A DNA stretch of 64,000 nucleotides from Bacteroidaceae bacterium (GTDB taxonomy: Bacteria; Bacteroidota; Bacteroidia; Bacteroidales; Bacteroidaceae). A program made the translations under genes and the position numbers. The notes below the pieces were generated by a model, which made no database searches, was not told the origin of the DNA, and worked only from the letters and a program-made list of their open reading frames with translations. Position 1 is the first letter of the stretch. Each line of letters opens with the position of its first letter. Below are positions 17,297 through 25,194 of the stretch, piece by piece. The stretch covers positions 16,325 to 80,324 of the forward strand of contig JAEESE010000017.1 in assembly GCA_016286165.1 (NCBI GenBank). The letters run 5' to 3'.

Positions 17297-17794
17297 AAAC
17301 TTCCTGAACGTCAGCACCGTATCCTCACGTTCCAGCACCAGGCTGTTGCCGTTGAGTTGCCTGACATGATAGGTGATATCCGTTGAGTGAATGCCCCAGG
17401 CATCCATAATCCCCTGGTTCATCTCGCGCGGCGTTATCCACTCATCATTGTCGCCAGCCGCCGTCTGACGTGAGGTATGCACGAAATCAAAGAAACGGAT
17501 GCTATCGGCACGATGAGTGAAATGAGCATAATAGCTCCGTTGGCCCGCCTGGAACCACTGCGTCAGCTGCAGCTGGAAACAGAGGTATGTCTGGTCGGCC
17601 TTGGTGGCACGTATGTCGTTGCGCGTCGTTATGCTCATCAGCTGCCACTGCCCGTCGAGCGGTCCGTTGGCAGGCGTCTTGTCGCAGGCGAGGAAAATGA
17701 AAACGGGGAATAGTATGACCGTTGCCACGAGGCATGCCACTACGGGCACCCTCATGCATAATCGTTTATGGTTCAGCGCTGTCTTCATTTTCAA
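17294..17794 (-). CDS. Small lipocalin-like lipoprotein (DUF4847-like)
   Basis: 166 residues. A membrane/signal segment ends in the lipobox FLAC, giving a lipidated Cys near residue 37 and a long N-region if the first Met is used; MRVPVVACL is an alternative start. The mature part begins NGPLDGQWQLMSI and continues as a small beta-barrel-like domain, as in lipocalin-like DUF4847 proteins of Bacteroidota. It starts 6 bp after the Wzi-like gene's stop, so the two are co-transcribed. Role unknown; an envelope location is likely. Confidence 0.75.
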   Translation of the reverse strand: MKMKTALNHKRLCMRVPVVACLVATVILFPVFIFLACDKTPANGPLDGQWQLMSITTRNDIRATKADQTYLCFQLQLTQWFQAGQRSYYAHFTHRADSIRFFDFVHTSRQTAAGDNDEWITPREMNQGIMDAWGIHSTDITYHVRQLNGNSLVLEREDTVLTFRKF

Positions 17795-17800
17795 TTTGTC

Positions 17801-19312
17801 TTATTGCTTCAGGCGCAGGCTCTTCCTCACCGTGAGCTGACCGCCGAAGCTGTTGCCTAAGACCTTTCCGTGGTCGAGGCCTACGGCAAGGGCTGCCTGC
17901 CAACCGCTTGCCCAGCGTGGAGTATAGGTTGACTCCGCCATGGCGTAGGTCTGGCGCAGACGGTCACGCAACGGCACGTTATACGTACCCCAGTTGCGGG
18001 TGAATGTAAGCATTGCACGCCAGTGCCATTCCTCCGACGGGTCGCCGGTCAGCGCCACATGCCAGGCCTTCAGTCGGTTGTTGTAGAACCTTATAGAGCC
18101 CTCATGCCCGAAAGCCTCGTTGTACATCGGCGACGTCAGCAGCGGATTGCCCAGTGTGAGGCCGTAATGTTGCCACCCGGCATAGAGCAGGTGGTTATAG
18201 TAGTTGTCGCGCCCGTTCATCTTATCGTAGATATTGGGCGTACGGTCGTGGTACACAGCTCCGCTCTGGTTCGTCGTCGTGAGGAATTCCAGAGCCACTT
18301 TCGTGACGAAAGGATTCTGCGGCAACTGTGCATCGCCGCCGATAAGCATATCACGTATGCCGTACTGAACGGTAAGCATCGACTGGTCCTCGAAGAAACG
18401 TTCGAAATAAGCACGCGCCTGCCAGCGCTCGCCGTGGTACTTCAGCGCCATCACGTAGCTGCCAAGGGTATTGCCCGAGGTATTGGGCTGCAGGCCGTCG
18501 GTGCGGTCGCTGCCCTGGCAGGTGAGGGCGTTCCAGAAGGCCCGCAGGCCGTGTGGGTGGTGGAAAGTGGTCGGCTCCGTGAATCCGCGGCCTTGACCGT
18601 TGTACGTCGAGCCTCCGAACTGAGTCGCCATCTGCAAGCCGAACTCGTAGGTCAGCGGCAGCACATCCACACGCCCGAAGCGCCAGAAGAGAGCCTTCTC
18701 GTGATAGAGCACGTTATGGGTGTAGCGCTCCAGGCCCGTGTGCCAAGCCTGCTGCCAGCGGCCGTCGGTAGTGAAACCGAAGCTGCCGTGCAGTTTCCAT
18801 TGCCACCAGCCGCGCGTGCCGGGAATGCCGAACCAATCCACGTCGAGGCGTGCCTGCGGGATAGGACGCGCATTGGCACCCAGGCTGAGGCCTCCACTCG
18901 TCAGCTCCACATCACGCGCTTCTATGGGCTGCTGCTTGGCTCCGAGCGTGATGCCCAGTTTGCGGTAGCGCCCTTCAACATAGGCCTGTTCCAGCACGAA
19001 GGAACGCGCGTGCCCGAAAGCCACTGCCACATCCAAGCCGTAACCCAAGCCCCATTTGCGGGCGTCGTCATTCCCGATAGGCCTCTCCACGCGCGCACGT
19101 TCATAATTGCTATACGGCTCCACGCTGCCCAGACCATAGCGGTTCGACGTCAGCCACAACGGCGCAAAGGTGCCCGACGCTGCCGTCGCCGAGGTCTCGA
19201 GCATCAGCTCCGTCTCGGCTGCCAGGTCACGCACCGCCATGCTGTCCACGCCCTCTGCCCAAGCACCGGCATGGCACAAGAGGGCGAGCATTAACGCCTT
19301 AAGAGGTTTCAT
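17801..19312 (-). CDS. Capsule-assembly Wzi-family outer-membrane protein
   Basis: 503 residues with signal peptide (ending AWAEG). The N-terminus has the Wzi feature ETSATAASGTFAPLWLTSNRYG, followed by a long beta-barrel with repeated aromatic strands. Wzi proteins are outer-membrane lectin-like barrels that help attach capsule; Bacteroidota homologues are often annotated as capsule assembly Wzi family with unknown exact role. It is the first gene of the minus-strand block that goes on to the lipoprotein, PgpA-like, GtrA, LRR and CDP-alcohol transferase genes. A consensus -7 element is at 19321-19328. Confidence 0.85.
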   Translation of the reverse strand: MKPLKALMLALLCHAGAWAEGVDSMAVRDLAAETELMLETSATAASGTFAPLWLTSNRYGLGSVEPYSNYERARVERPIGNDDARKWGLGYGLDVAVAFGHARSFVLEQAYVEGRYRKLGITLGAKQQPIEARDVELTSGGLSLGANARPIPQARLDVDWFGIPGTRGWWQWKLHGSFGFTTDGRWQQAWHTGLERYTHNVLYHEKALFWRFGRVDVLPLTYEFGLQMATQFGGSTYNGQGRGFTEPTTFHHPHGLRAFWNALTCQGSDRTDGLQPNTSGNTLGSYVMALKYHGERWQARAYFERFFEDQSMLTVQYGIRDMLIGGDAQLPQNPFVTKVALEFLTTTNQSGAVYHDRTPNIYDKMNGRDNYYNHLLYAGWQHYGLTLGNPLLTSPMYNEAFGHEGSIRFYNNRLKAWHVALTGDPSEEWHWRAMLTFTRNWGTYNVPLRDRLRQTYAMAESTYTPRWASGWQAALAVGLDHGKVLGNSFGGQLTVRKSLRLKQ

Positions 19313-19320
19313 CTTGGCGA

Positions 19321-19328
19321 CAAAGGTA
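19321..19328 (-). promoter_or_regulatory. -7 element upstream of the Wzi-like gene
   Basis: TACCTTTG on the minus strand, ending 9 bp before the start codon, so the leader would be very short or absent. Confidence 0.6.
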
Positions 19329-19333
19329 CAAAA

Positions 19334-19470
19334 AGATTAGAGATTAGAATTAGAGAATGAAGAAAAATCAAGGAAAACGAGAAAAATAGAGGAGAAAACG
19401 GGTGATTTCAGTTAAAAAACCAAAAAAACGAAAAAAAACTTCCTTCTCTAATCTCTAATCCCCAATCTTT
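19334..19470. repeat. Two inverted heptamer tracts in a divergent intergenic region
   Basis: GATTAGAGATTAGA near 19335-19348 is the reverse complement of TCTAATCTCTAATC near 19447-19460. The two tracts face each other between the Wzi-like (-) and lipoprotein (+) genes. Confidence 0.65.
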
Positions 19471-19472
19471 AT

Positions 19473-19480
19473 TACATTTG
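19473..19480 (+). promoter_or_regulatory. -7 element for the 19539 lipoprotein gene
   Basis: TACATTTG on the + strand, about 58 bp before the start codon; no clear -33 element. Confidence 0.6.
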
Positions 19481-19538
19481 CCCCGCCGTACGACATGAAT
19501 CGTACTATTAAGAACGAACTTTAAAACAAAAAGCAAAA

Positions 19539-20240
19539 ATGAAGAAACTATTCACTATGGCAATGGCTGTAGCAGCCATTAGCCTCGCCTCTTGCGGAGG
19601 CCAGACAACAACAACCGCCGAACCCGACTCCCTCAGCTGCGCGCAGGACTCATGCGTTGAGAAGTGCGCCAAGGGACAGGCCAACGAGGTAGTAGCCCTG
19701 CTGGGCGAACAACTCAAGAGTGCCGACCCCGAGCAGATCAAGAGCATTGCCAACACCATCGCCGAGAAGGTGGCACAGTTCCTGGCCAAGGGCGATACCG
19801 AGTCCGCTGAGACCTACACAGCCCTCATCTCCAACTTTATCGCCGACAATGCCGCCAAGCTGAAGGAAATCGGTGCCTCAGAGACCATTCAGTCTGCCCT
19901 CAGTCAGGTTGAAGGTCTGCCCTCCGACATCATCCAGACAGCTACCGAGGCCGTGACCGGTGTCAAGAGCGCAGCCCTCACATCAGCCATCAGCGCCATC
20001 GCCAAGGGCGAGAGCGTAATGGAAGCCGTCAAGGCAGCCGCTGAAGAGGTAGCCGCCGAGGGTACCGAGATGGCCAACGATGCCAAGGCTGCTGCCGAGG
20101 CTGCCCCCGAGGCTGTCAAGGAAGCCGCTAAAGCCAAGGTCGAGGAACAGACCGAAGCCGTTAAGAAGCAGGCCACCGATGCCGCCAACAAGGCCATCGA
20201 CGATGCTGCAGCAGCAGCCAAGAAAAAGCTCGGACTATAA
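19539..20240 (+). CDS. Alanine-rich helical lipoprotein
   Basis: 233 residues. Signal and lipobox: MKKLFTMAMAVAAISLASCGG (Cys19). Residues ~95-225 are Ala/Glu/Lys-rich with heptad-like repeats (AAEAAPEAVKEAAKAKVEEQ), which predict long helices or a coiled coil. No known domain. It has its own promoter and a terminator, so it is a single-gene unit. The composition is like proteins that span the periplasm as rods, but no function can be assigned. Confidence 0.8.
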   Translation: MKKLFTMAMAVAAISLASCGGQTTTTAEPDSLSCAQDSCVEKCAKGQANEVVALLGEQLKSADPEQIKSIANTIAEKVAQFLAKGDTESAETYTALISNFIADNAAKLKEIGASETIQSALSQVEGLPSDIIQTATEAVTGVKSAALTSAISAIAKGESVMEAVKAAAEEVAAEGTEMANDAKAAAEAAPEAVKEAAKAKVEEQTEAVKKQATDAANKAIDDAAAAAKKKLGL

Positions 20241-20325
20241 ACCAACAAGAAGCTGGCCCATAAGCCAACTTCCTTATCGCAACACCTAAGCCCCACCGCC
20301 CTCAGGCTTCTCTTTTCAGAGCGTT

Positions 20326-20351
20326 GCCCCTTAGGCGGAGGGGCTTTTCTT
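20326..20351 (+). terminator. Terminator after the helical lipoprotein gene
   Basis: Stem GCCCCT (20326-20331) pairs with AGGGGC (20338-20343), followed by TTTTCTTTTT. Confidence 0.85.
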
Positions 20352-20489
20352 TTTAGGGTTCATCGCCCTTTTCAACTTCCGGAGTCCAGTCGCAGCAGTC
20401 TTGCTTTCGTTCACGGCCTTGAGGGCAGCAGCCTGTGCAGCACAGTGAGGTGCACTGGAGGGTGACGTTACGGCTGGAAGAAAGAACCT

Positions 20490-20569
20490 TTCCCACCGAT
20501 GGGAAGAGCTCTTCCCACCAATGGGAAAAAGGTTTCCCACCAGTGGGAAACCTTAATACGACCGTGGTC
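20490..20569. repeat. 22-bp-period palindrome array, locus 2
   Basis: TTCCCACCGATGGGAA (20490-20505), TTCCCACCAATGGGAA (20512-20527), a 12-bp-arm palindrome built on TTTCCCACCAGTGGGAAA (20529-20554), and a weaker ACCGTGGT core near 20563. Centres are 22 bp apart in each case. The 608-bp gap 20241-20848 between convergent genes holds no gene apart from this array and two terminators. Confidence 0.85.
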
Positions 20570-20786
20570 TTGGCACCTCCGCTGCCGAAGCTGGGCTCAA
20601 ACGAGCCGAGGGGTTGGGTTGTGTTGGCCCGCACGTCCGTTCGTATTGCGCACTACGAGCGTTCGTGCGGTGCGCCGTGGCCTTTGGCGCGTGGCTTTTG
20701 AATTCATTGCAAAGGTACGACAATTCAGCGAGGCGGCCAATTGGGAGGTGCCGTAGCATTCTGGCATGTGAGTCGGAAAAAACAAA

Positions 20787-20823
20787 TACCACGTCAAAGC
20801 CGACAAGCAGCAATGACGTGGTA
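20787..20823 (-). terminator. Terminator of the greA-HIT unit
   Basis: Arms TACCACGTCA (20787-20796) and TGACGTGGTA (20814-20823). On the minus strand they are followed by TTTGTTTTTT. Confidence 0.8.
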
Positions 20824-20848
20824 GATTAGTTTCCTGAAAGTAGCAGCC

Positions 20849-21244
20849 TTATTCCTCGAAATGTTTGCGGATGGCATCGGCTATAGCCTGCATCTCCTCT
20901 GCCGGAAGTTGCAACTTGGGATTGGAGAAGAGCATATCGCGCTCGCTCTGCATCGGGATGAGATGGATGTGAGCGTGGGGCACTTCAAGACCAAGGACGG
21001 CCTCACCCACTTTCACACATGGAATCACTTGCTTGATGGCACGCGCCACACGTGCTGCGAAGACATGGAGGCGGGCGATTTCATCGTCCTCAAGGTCGAA
21101 GATATAGTCAACCTCGCGACGTGGAATAACAAGCGTATGGCCTTTGACCATAGGGTTGATATCGAGGAATGCGTAGAACTCCTCGTCGGCGGCACAGCAA
21201 TAACTGGGAATCTCGCCGGCAGCTATTTTACTGAAAATACTCAT
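20849..21244 (-). CDS. HIT-family nucleotide hydrolase
   Basis: 131 residues with the histidine triad HAHIHLIP near residue 90 and the N-terminal SIFSKIAAGEIPSY typical of Hint-type HIT proteins. These hydrolyse AMP-lysine or AMP-phosphoramidates in the cytoplasm. It follows greA in the same direction with a 58-bp gap filled by a GATTARR heptamer array, and is likely co-transcribed with it. Confidence 0.95.
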   Translation of the reverse strand: MSIFSKIAAGEIPSYCCAADEEFYAFLDINPMVKGHTLVIPRREVDYIFDLEDDEIARLHVFAARVARAIKQVIPCVKVGEAVLGLEVPHAHIHLIPMQSERDMLFSNPKLQLPAEEMQAIADAIRKHFEE

Positions 21245-21302
21245 AACCTTAATCTTTAATCCTTAATCTCTAATCCTTAATCTCTAATCCTTAATCTCTA
21301 AA
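21245..21302 (-). repeat. GATTARR heptamer array between greA and the HIT gene
   Basis: On the sense strand about seven GATTAAG/GATTAGA heptamers in a row fill the complete gap. Confidence 0.85.
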
Positions 21303-21773
21303 CTACTCCTCGTAGCTGATATTCAGCACCTCGAGTTGGATGATTCCCTGCGGCACACGGATTTCGGCTACGTCGCCCACCTTCTTGCCTAAGAGTCCCT
21401 GGGCAATAGGTGTCTTGACGCTGATCTTACCCTCGCGCAGATTAGCCTCTGTCTCGCTGACGATGGTGTAAGCCATCTTGGCGTTGTTCTTCACATTCTT
21501 CAGTTCTACGCGCGTGAGGATTTGCACCGTGTCGGCATTGAGTTTGCTTGTGTCGATAATCTTGGCATCAGCGATGGTCATCTTCAGCTGTGTAATCTTC
21601 ATCTCCAGAAGGCTCTGAGCCTCCTTGGCAGCTTCGTACTCAGCGTTCTCGCTAAGGTCGCCTTTGTCGCGCGCCTCTGCGATGGCTGCCGAAGCTTTCG
21701 GGCGTTCAACAGCCTCGAGCTGCTGAAGCTCGGCTACGAGTCTGTCGTAGCCCTTTTGAGTCATGTAAGCCAT
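21303..21773 (-). CDS. greA: Transcription elongation factor GreA
   Basis: 156 residues. The N-terminal coiled coil includes the acidic tip region ARDKGDLSENAEYEAAKEAQ, and the C-terminal domain has TPIAQGLLGKKVGDVAEI. GreA stimulates transcript cleavage by stalled RNA polymerase. An exact promoter (-33 TTTG 21944-21941, -7 TACCTTTG 21920-21913) lies about 140 bp upstream, so there is a long leader. Confidence 0.97.
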   Translation of the reverse strand: MAYMTQKGYDRLVAELQQLEAVERPKASAAIAEARDKGDLSENAEYEAAKEAQSLLEMKITQLKMTIADAKIIDTSKLNADTVQILTRVELKNVKNNAKMAYTIVSETEANLREGKISVKTPIAQGLLGKKVGDVAEIRVPQGIIQLEVLNISYEE

Positions 21774-21912
21774 TTATTTTTACGATTTTAGTTATTTCTG
21801 TTCTTCTATTCAGCCCATTGGGCCGAAGGGCTTTAGGTAAATGACAAAACAGACAAAAGGAAAAGAGCTCCGCTTTGTTCGCAGAACCCTTCACTTTCGG
21901 TTTTATCGACGG

Positions 21913-21944
21913 CAAAGGTAGAGTCTTTTGTTTAATCCGCCAAA
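21913..21944 (-). promoter_or_regulatory. greA promoter
   Basis: -33 TTTG (21944-21941), 20-nt spacer and -7 TACCTTTG (21920-21913): exact consensus on the minus strand. Confidence 0.8.
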
Positions 21945-21946
21945 CA

Positions 21947-21989
21947 AAAAGCTCAAAAACAACTCATAGCGGAGCGTTTTTGAGCTTTT
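21947..21989 (-). terminator. Hairpin with flanking T/A runs just upstream of the greA promoter
   Basis: Arms AAAAGCTCAAAAAC (21947-21960) and GTTTTTGAGCTTTT (21976-21989), 15-nt loop. It could end transcription from the operon at 22234-26181 before the greA promoter, and it is symmetric enough to work in both directions. Confidence 0.65.
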
Positions 21990-22233
21990 GGGTATGTTTT
22001 GGACAACGGAAATGCGGAAAGACACGGAAAATTTATTCTTTAACATGAATTACCATGGATGACCATGAATTTTTCATGAAATTGAACATGAATGACCATA
22101 ATTTCCATAAGTCCAGAATTCATGTCCAAGAATAACCAGCGCAATCTGCGGTCGAATAAAGAATAAGTTTAATCCGTTTAATTCGTTGTTTTAAGATGAT
22201 AATCAGGGCAATCAGCAGCTTGATTAATTGCAA

Positions 22234-23454
22234 CTACAACTCTGCTTCGATAGCCTTCTCGATATCCTTTATCTGCTCGCCGCGAGCCTTGAGCTCTGCG
22301 CCGCGGCCCACGAGGAAGTAAGCAGGCAGGCTTTCTACGCCATACAGACGCACTATGTCGTTGGTAATGCCTTCGGCACAATAGACACATACCCAAGGCA
22401 AGCGCTCGCACATGGTTTTCCAGTAATGCTCGTCGGCATCCAGGGACACCTGCATAATCTCAAGTCCGCGGCTGTGATATTTATTGTACAGCTCACGCAG
22501 CCTGATATTACGTTCCTGACTATTGGGCAGGGCATAGGCTGTGAAATCAAGCAATACCACGTTGTCGCGCAGCTGGGTGAGGCGGCGCTCGTTGCCACGT
22601 ATGTCGGGGAAGCCGAAGTCGATGACGCCTACTTCGGTCACCTTATCACTGTCAATCTCAATGCTAATGGGCTGTGGAGGACGCGTGTTGCGCAATCCGC
22701 GAATGGCTATATTACGCAGGTTCTGGGTGCGTTGTGATGCTGGATAGAGCAAATCCCACTGGGTAGCCACGGCTGCGAAGTACTGCACGTCGTTCTTATC
22801 CCGCTCGGGGTCGAAAAGCATCTGAGAGCCTATCGTCTGGAACAGAGCGAAATAGGCAGCGGCAGATGCAGGGTCGGACAAGATATAGTCGCGCTTGAGT
22901 GTCTGTTTGTATTCGTCCACGAGCACTTGAAGGCGCTCACTCTTTTCGAGTTCAGAGAGCGAGCCGTCGGCCAGCAGGCGATGGAATTGTTGCTGCAGTT
23001 GAATATTCAGCAGCGATATGGTCTTCATAGTGCGTGAAGCCTCATTGCCCTGTACATCGTAGTCTGTGGCCATTTTGGCGAAAGGAGCCGTAATGGTGAT
23101 GGCCTCGGTGGAGTCGTGGGCGAAATTAATCACCTGCTGGGCAATGCGCAAGCGATAGAACTCGGGCGATGAGGTTGAGTCGAGAGGTGCCAGGGGCAGG
23201 TCGAAGGCGAAGGAGCCGTCGGCCTTCAATTTCACCGAATCAAGAGCCTCCACGCCCGTGAGCGTCATGGCCTCGACAATCAATGTTGAGTCCTCAGCGC
23301 CTGTGATGGCACCATCCACGCGGAATGTAGGCCCAGAGCCTTTGCACGAGATAAGTGAGAGGAAGAGCCAGGCCACGAGCAACACGACAAGGGCCATGGC
23401 CACAATGCCTCGCATAATGTTTTGGTTAGTACGTTGTGCTTTACGTCGTTTCAT
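22234..23454 (-). CDS. Thioredoxin-fold lipoprotein with degenerate active site
   Basis: 406 residues. An N-terminal membrane segment ends in LFLSLISC, a lipobox. A DUF4369-like N-domain (FRVDGAITGAEDSTLIVEAM) precedes a helical part. The C-terminal thioredoxin fold (DNVVLLDFTAYALPNSQERN ... SLPAYFLVGRGAELKARGEQ) is of TlpA/AhpC type. The usual WCxxC is replaced by Ala-Leu-Pro-Asn-Ser, so the redox pair is missing, while the cis-Pro loop (ESLPAYF) remains. It follows the S41 protease gene by 24 bp. The fold is clear; a redox function is unlikely by the usual mechanism. Confidence 0.85.
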   Translation of the reverse strand: MKRRKAQRTNQNIMRGIVAMALVVLLVAWLFLSLISCKGSGPTFRVDGAITGAEDSTLIVEAMTLTGVEALDSVKLKADGSFAFDLPLAPLDSTSSPEFYRLRIAQQVINFAHDSTEAITITAPFAKMATDYDVQGNEASRTMKTISLLNIQLQQQFHRLLADGSLSELEKSERLQVLVDEYKQTLKRDYILSDPASAAAYFALFQTIGSQMLFDPERDKNDVQYFAAVATQWDLLYPASQRTQNLRNIAIRGLRNTRPPQPISIEIDSDKVTEVGVIDFGFPDIRGNERRLTQLRDNVVLLDFTAYALPNSQERNIRLRELYNKYHSRGLEIMQVSLDADEHYWKTMCERLPWVCVYCAEGITNDIVRLYGVESLPAYFLVGRGAELKARGEQIKDIEKAIEAEL

Positions 23455-23478
23455 GTGATATTGTGTTTAGATTTAAAT

Positions 23479-25122
23479 TCATTTGTTTATAATCATCTCC
23501 ACCGTTCGCTTGAGCGCCTTGTCGTAGGTGAGCGTATGGCGAAGAGCGCCACGCTGATAATAGTAACGGCTAACTATCTCCGTCTCGAGATACGGCTGAA
23601 TGCGCGAGCGGAAGCGTTCGAGGTCGGCTGCCAAATCGTTGTTCTTCAACTTAGCTTCGAGAGCTTCAAATTCCTCGCGTGTCTCTTCGTCATAACCTTC
23701 GAAGCGTGCGAGTTCACGCAACTGCTTCAAAGCCGTGACTGTACGGCCATTGTAGGTAAAGCCACTGGCCTTGATAGCCTCAGCGAAAGTGTCCCATTCG
23801 CCATCGGCAAGATGGAAATCGGCAGCATCGGCGATTTGGGGGTTACGCTGAACATAGCCCGTAACGTAGTCGAAGAAAGCATCGGAGGCCGTCAGGTCGT
23901 AAACCATCGTAGGCACCGAGTCGATGGCAAGCACTGAGTCGGGCTGTATGCCGCCGCCATCGCGCACCGGTCGGCCCAAGCGGGTGTAGAACACCTTGGT
24001 GAGGCTGTCGGGCAAGGTGGTAGCCGCTCCGTCTGCCGTCCTATGACGATAGTCGTAGGCTTGTATGCAGCGCCCTGAAGGTATATAGTAGCGCGCAGTG
24101 GTTATCTTCAGCTGACCGCGATAAGGCAGCTCGCGGATACCTTGCACCAAGCCCTTGCCATAGCTACGCTGACCGACGATGAGGGCGCGGTCGAGGTCCT
24201 GCAAGGCGCCGGCCACGATTTCAGATGCCGACGCAGTGTTGGCGTTAATCATCACAGCAAGCGGCATCAGTGTGTCGATAGGCTCTGCCGGCGTGAGATA
24301 ATCGTGGCATGTAGCAGGGCGCTTACCCTTGGTACGAACCACCAGACTGCCACGTGGCACGAACATGCCCACTATCTCCACCGCTTCGCTGACCGAACCG
24401 CCGCCATTGTCGCGCAAGTCCAACACAAGGCGCTTCATGCCCTGCTGCTTCATATCGAGGATTGCATGACGCACTTCGCGTGCACATTTATCGGTGAACT
24501 CCGAGAGATAGAGGTAACCCACATGTTCCGTAGGATCTATGATGCCATACCAAGGCAGGCAGGGTAGTTGGACCTGGCGACGCGTTATCTTGAACGCACG
24601 CGGTTTACGCTCTGAAGGCCGCTGCACACGCAACTCGAAGGTAGTGCCGGGCTCACCGCGAAGGTTCTTGCTCACGCGCGACACGTCCCAGCCCTCGATA
24701 TCGCGACCATCGATACTCAGGATGACATCGCCGGCACGCACGCCAGCCTCGTGAGCCGGCTGCCCCTCGTAAGGTTCCTCGATGATGGCACGTTTCGCAT
24801 CCTTGGGCATACGTATGAGAGCTCCGATGCCGGCATAACGGCCTGTTGCCATCAGGCGCAGCTCCTCCTGATCCTCGTCGGGATAGTATTTTGTGTATGG
24901 GTCTATCTCTGCCAACATTCCATTTATGGCCCACTCCACAGCGGTGTCGGCCGAGAGTGTGTCAACGTAATACATATCCAGCTGACGGTATATGTCAGCA
25001 AAAATATCGAGGTTACGAGATATATCAAAGCCGGTCTGCTGGCGCTGCTGCGAGCACAAAGGAGTGCACGACAGAGCCAAACATAACGCGAGAACACCTA
25101 AACGAATTTCTTTTCTATACAT
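23479..25122 (-). CDS. S41-family C-terminal processing peptidase (CtpA-like)
   Basis: 547 residues with a signal peptide (ending PLCSQ). It has an N-terminal helical part, a PDZ domain (~residues 85-165; ARYAGIGALI, VRAGDVILSIDGRDIEGW), then the S41 catalytic domain. The catalytic Ser lies in NANTASASEIVAG and the catalytic Lys in GQRSYGKGLVQG. These periplasmic proteases trim protein C-termini. The gene sits between a PfkB kinase and the thioredoxin-like lipoprotein, all on the minus strand. Confidence 0.95.
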   Translation of the reverse strand: MYRKEIRLGVLALCLALSCTPLCSQQRQQTGFDISRNLDIFADIYRQLDMYYVDTLSADTAVEWAINGMLAEIDPYTKYYPDEDQEELRLMATGRYAGIGALIRMPKDAKRAIIEEPYEGQPAHEAGVRAGDVILSIDGRDIEGWDVSRVSKNLRGEPGTTFELRVQRPSERKPRAFKITRRQVQLPCLPWYGIIDPTEHVGYLYLSEFTDKCAREVRHAILDMKQQGMKRLVLDLRDNGGGSVSEAVEIVGMFVPRGSLVVRTKGKRPATCHDYLTPAEPIDTLMPLAVMINANTASASEIVAGALQDLDRALIVGQRSYGKGLVQGIRELPYRGQLKITTARYYIPSGRCIQAYDYRHRTADGAATTLPDSLTKVFYTRLGRPVRDGGGIQPDSVLAIDSVPTMVYDLTASDAFFDYVTGYVQRNPQIADAADFHLADGEWDTFAEAIKASGFTYNGRTVTALKQLRELARFEGYDEETREEFEALEAKLKNNDLAADLERFRSRIQPYLETEIVSRYYYQRGALRHTLTYDKALKRTVEMIINK

Positions 25123-25172
25123 ACATTAATTATTTTAATCTACAAGATTTTTGGAAGTTCCTATTTTTGGGG

Positions 25173-25193
25173 GAAGCGAGTCTGAAGAACTTC
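25173..25193 (+). repeat. Partial copy of the dispersed AGCGAGTCTGAAGAA repeat
   Basis: GAAGCGAGTCTGAAGAACTT here is shared with 53521-53551 and 53600-53630. A nearby GGAAGTTCC (25153-25161) gives a short inverted partner to the GAACTTCC at its end. Confidence 0.7.
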
Positions 25194-25194
25194 C

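Larger units (their letters stand above)
21774..22233. other. Gene-free spacer upstream of greA
   Basis: 460 bp. It holds the greA promoter, a 14-bp-arm hairpin at 21947-21989 and a tract of CATG motifs roughly every 11 bp (22043-22090). No ORF is convincing. Confidence 0.7.

Noticed and set aside
18023..19294. 423-codon ORF on the + strand
   Set aside because: Antisense shadow of the Wzi-like gene; no start context or domain.
20353..20813. Several overlapping ORFs of 60-90 codons
   Set aside because: They overlap each other on both strands across palindromes and terminators, with no protein-like features.
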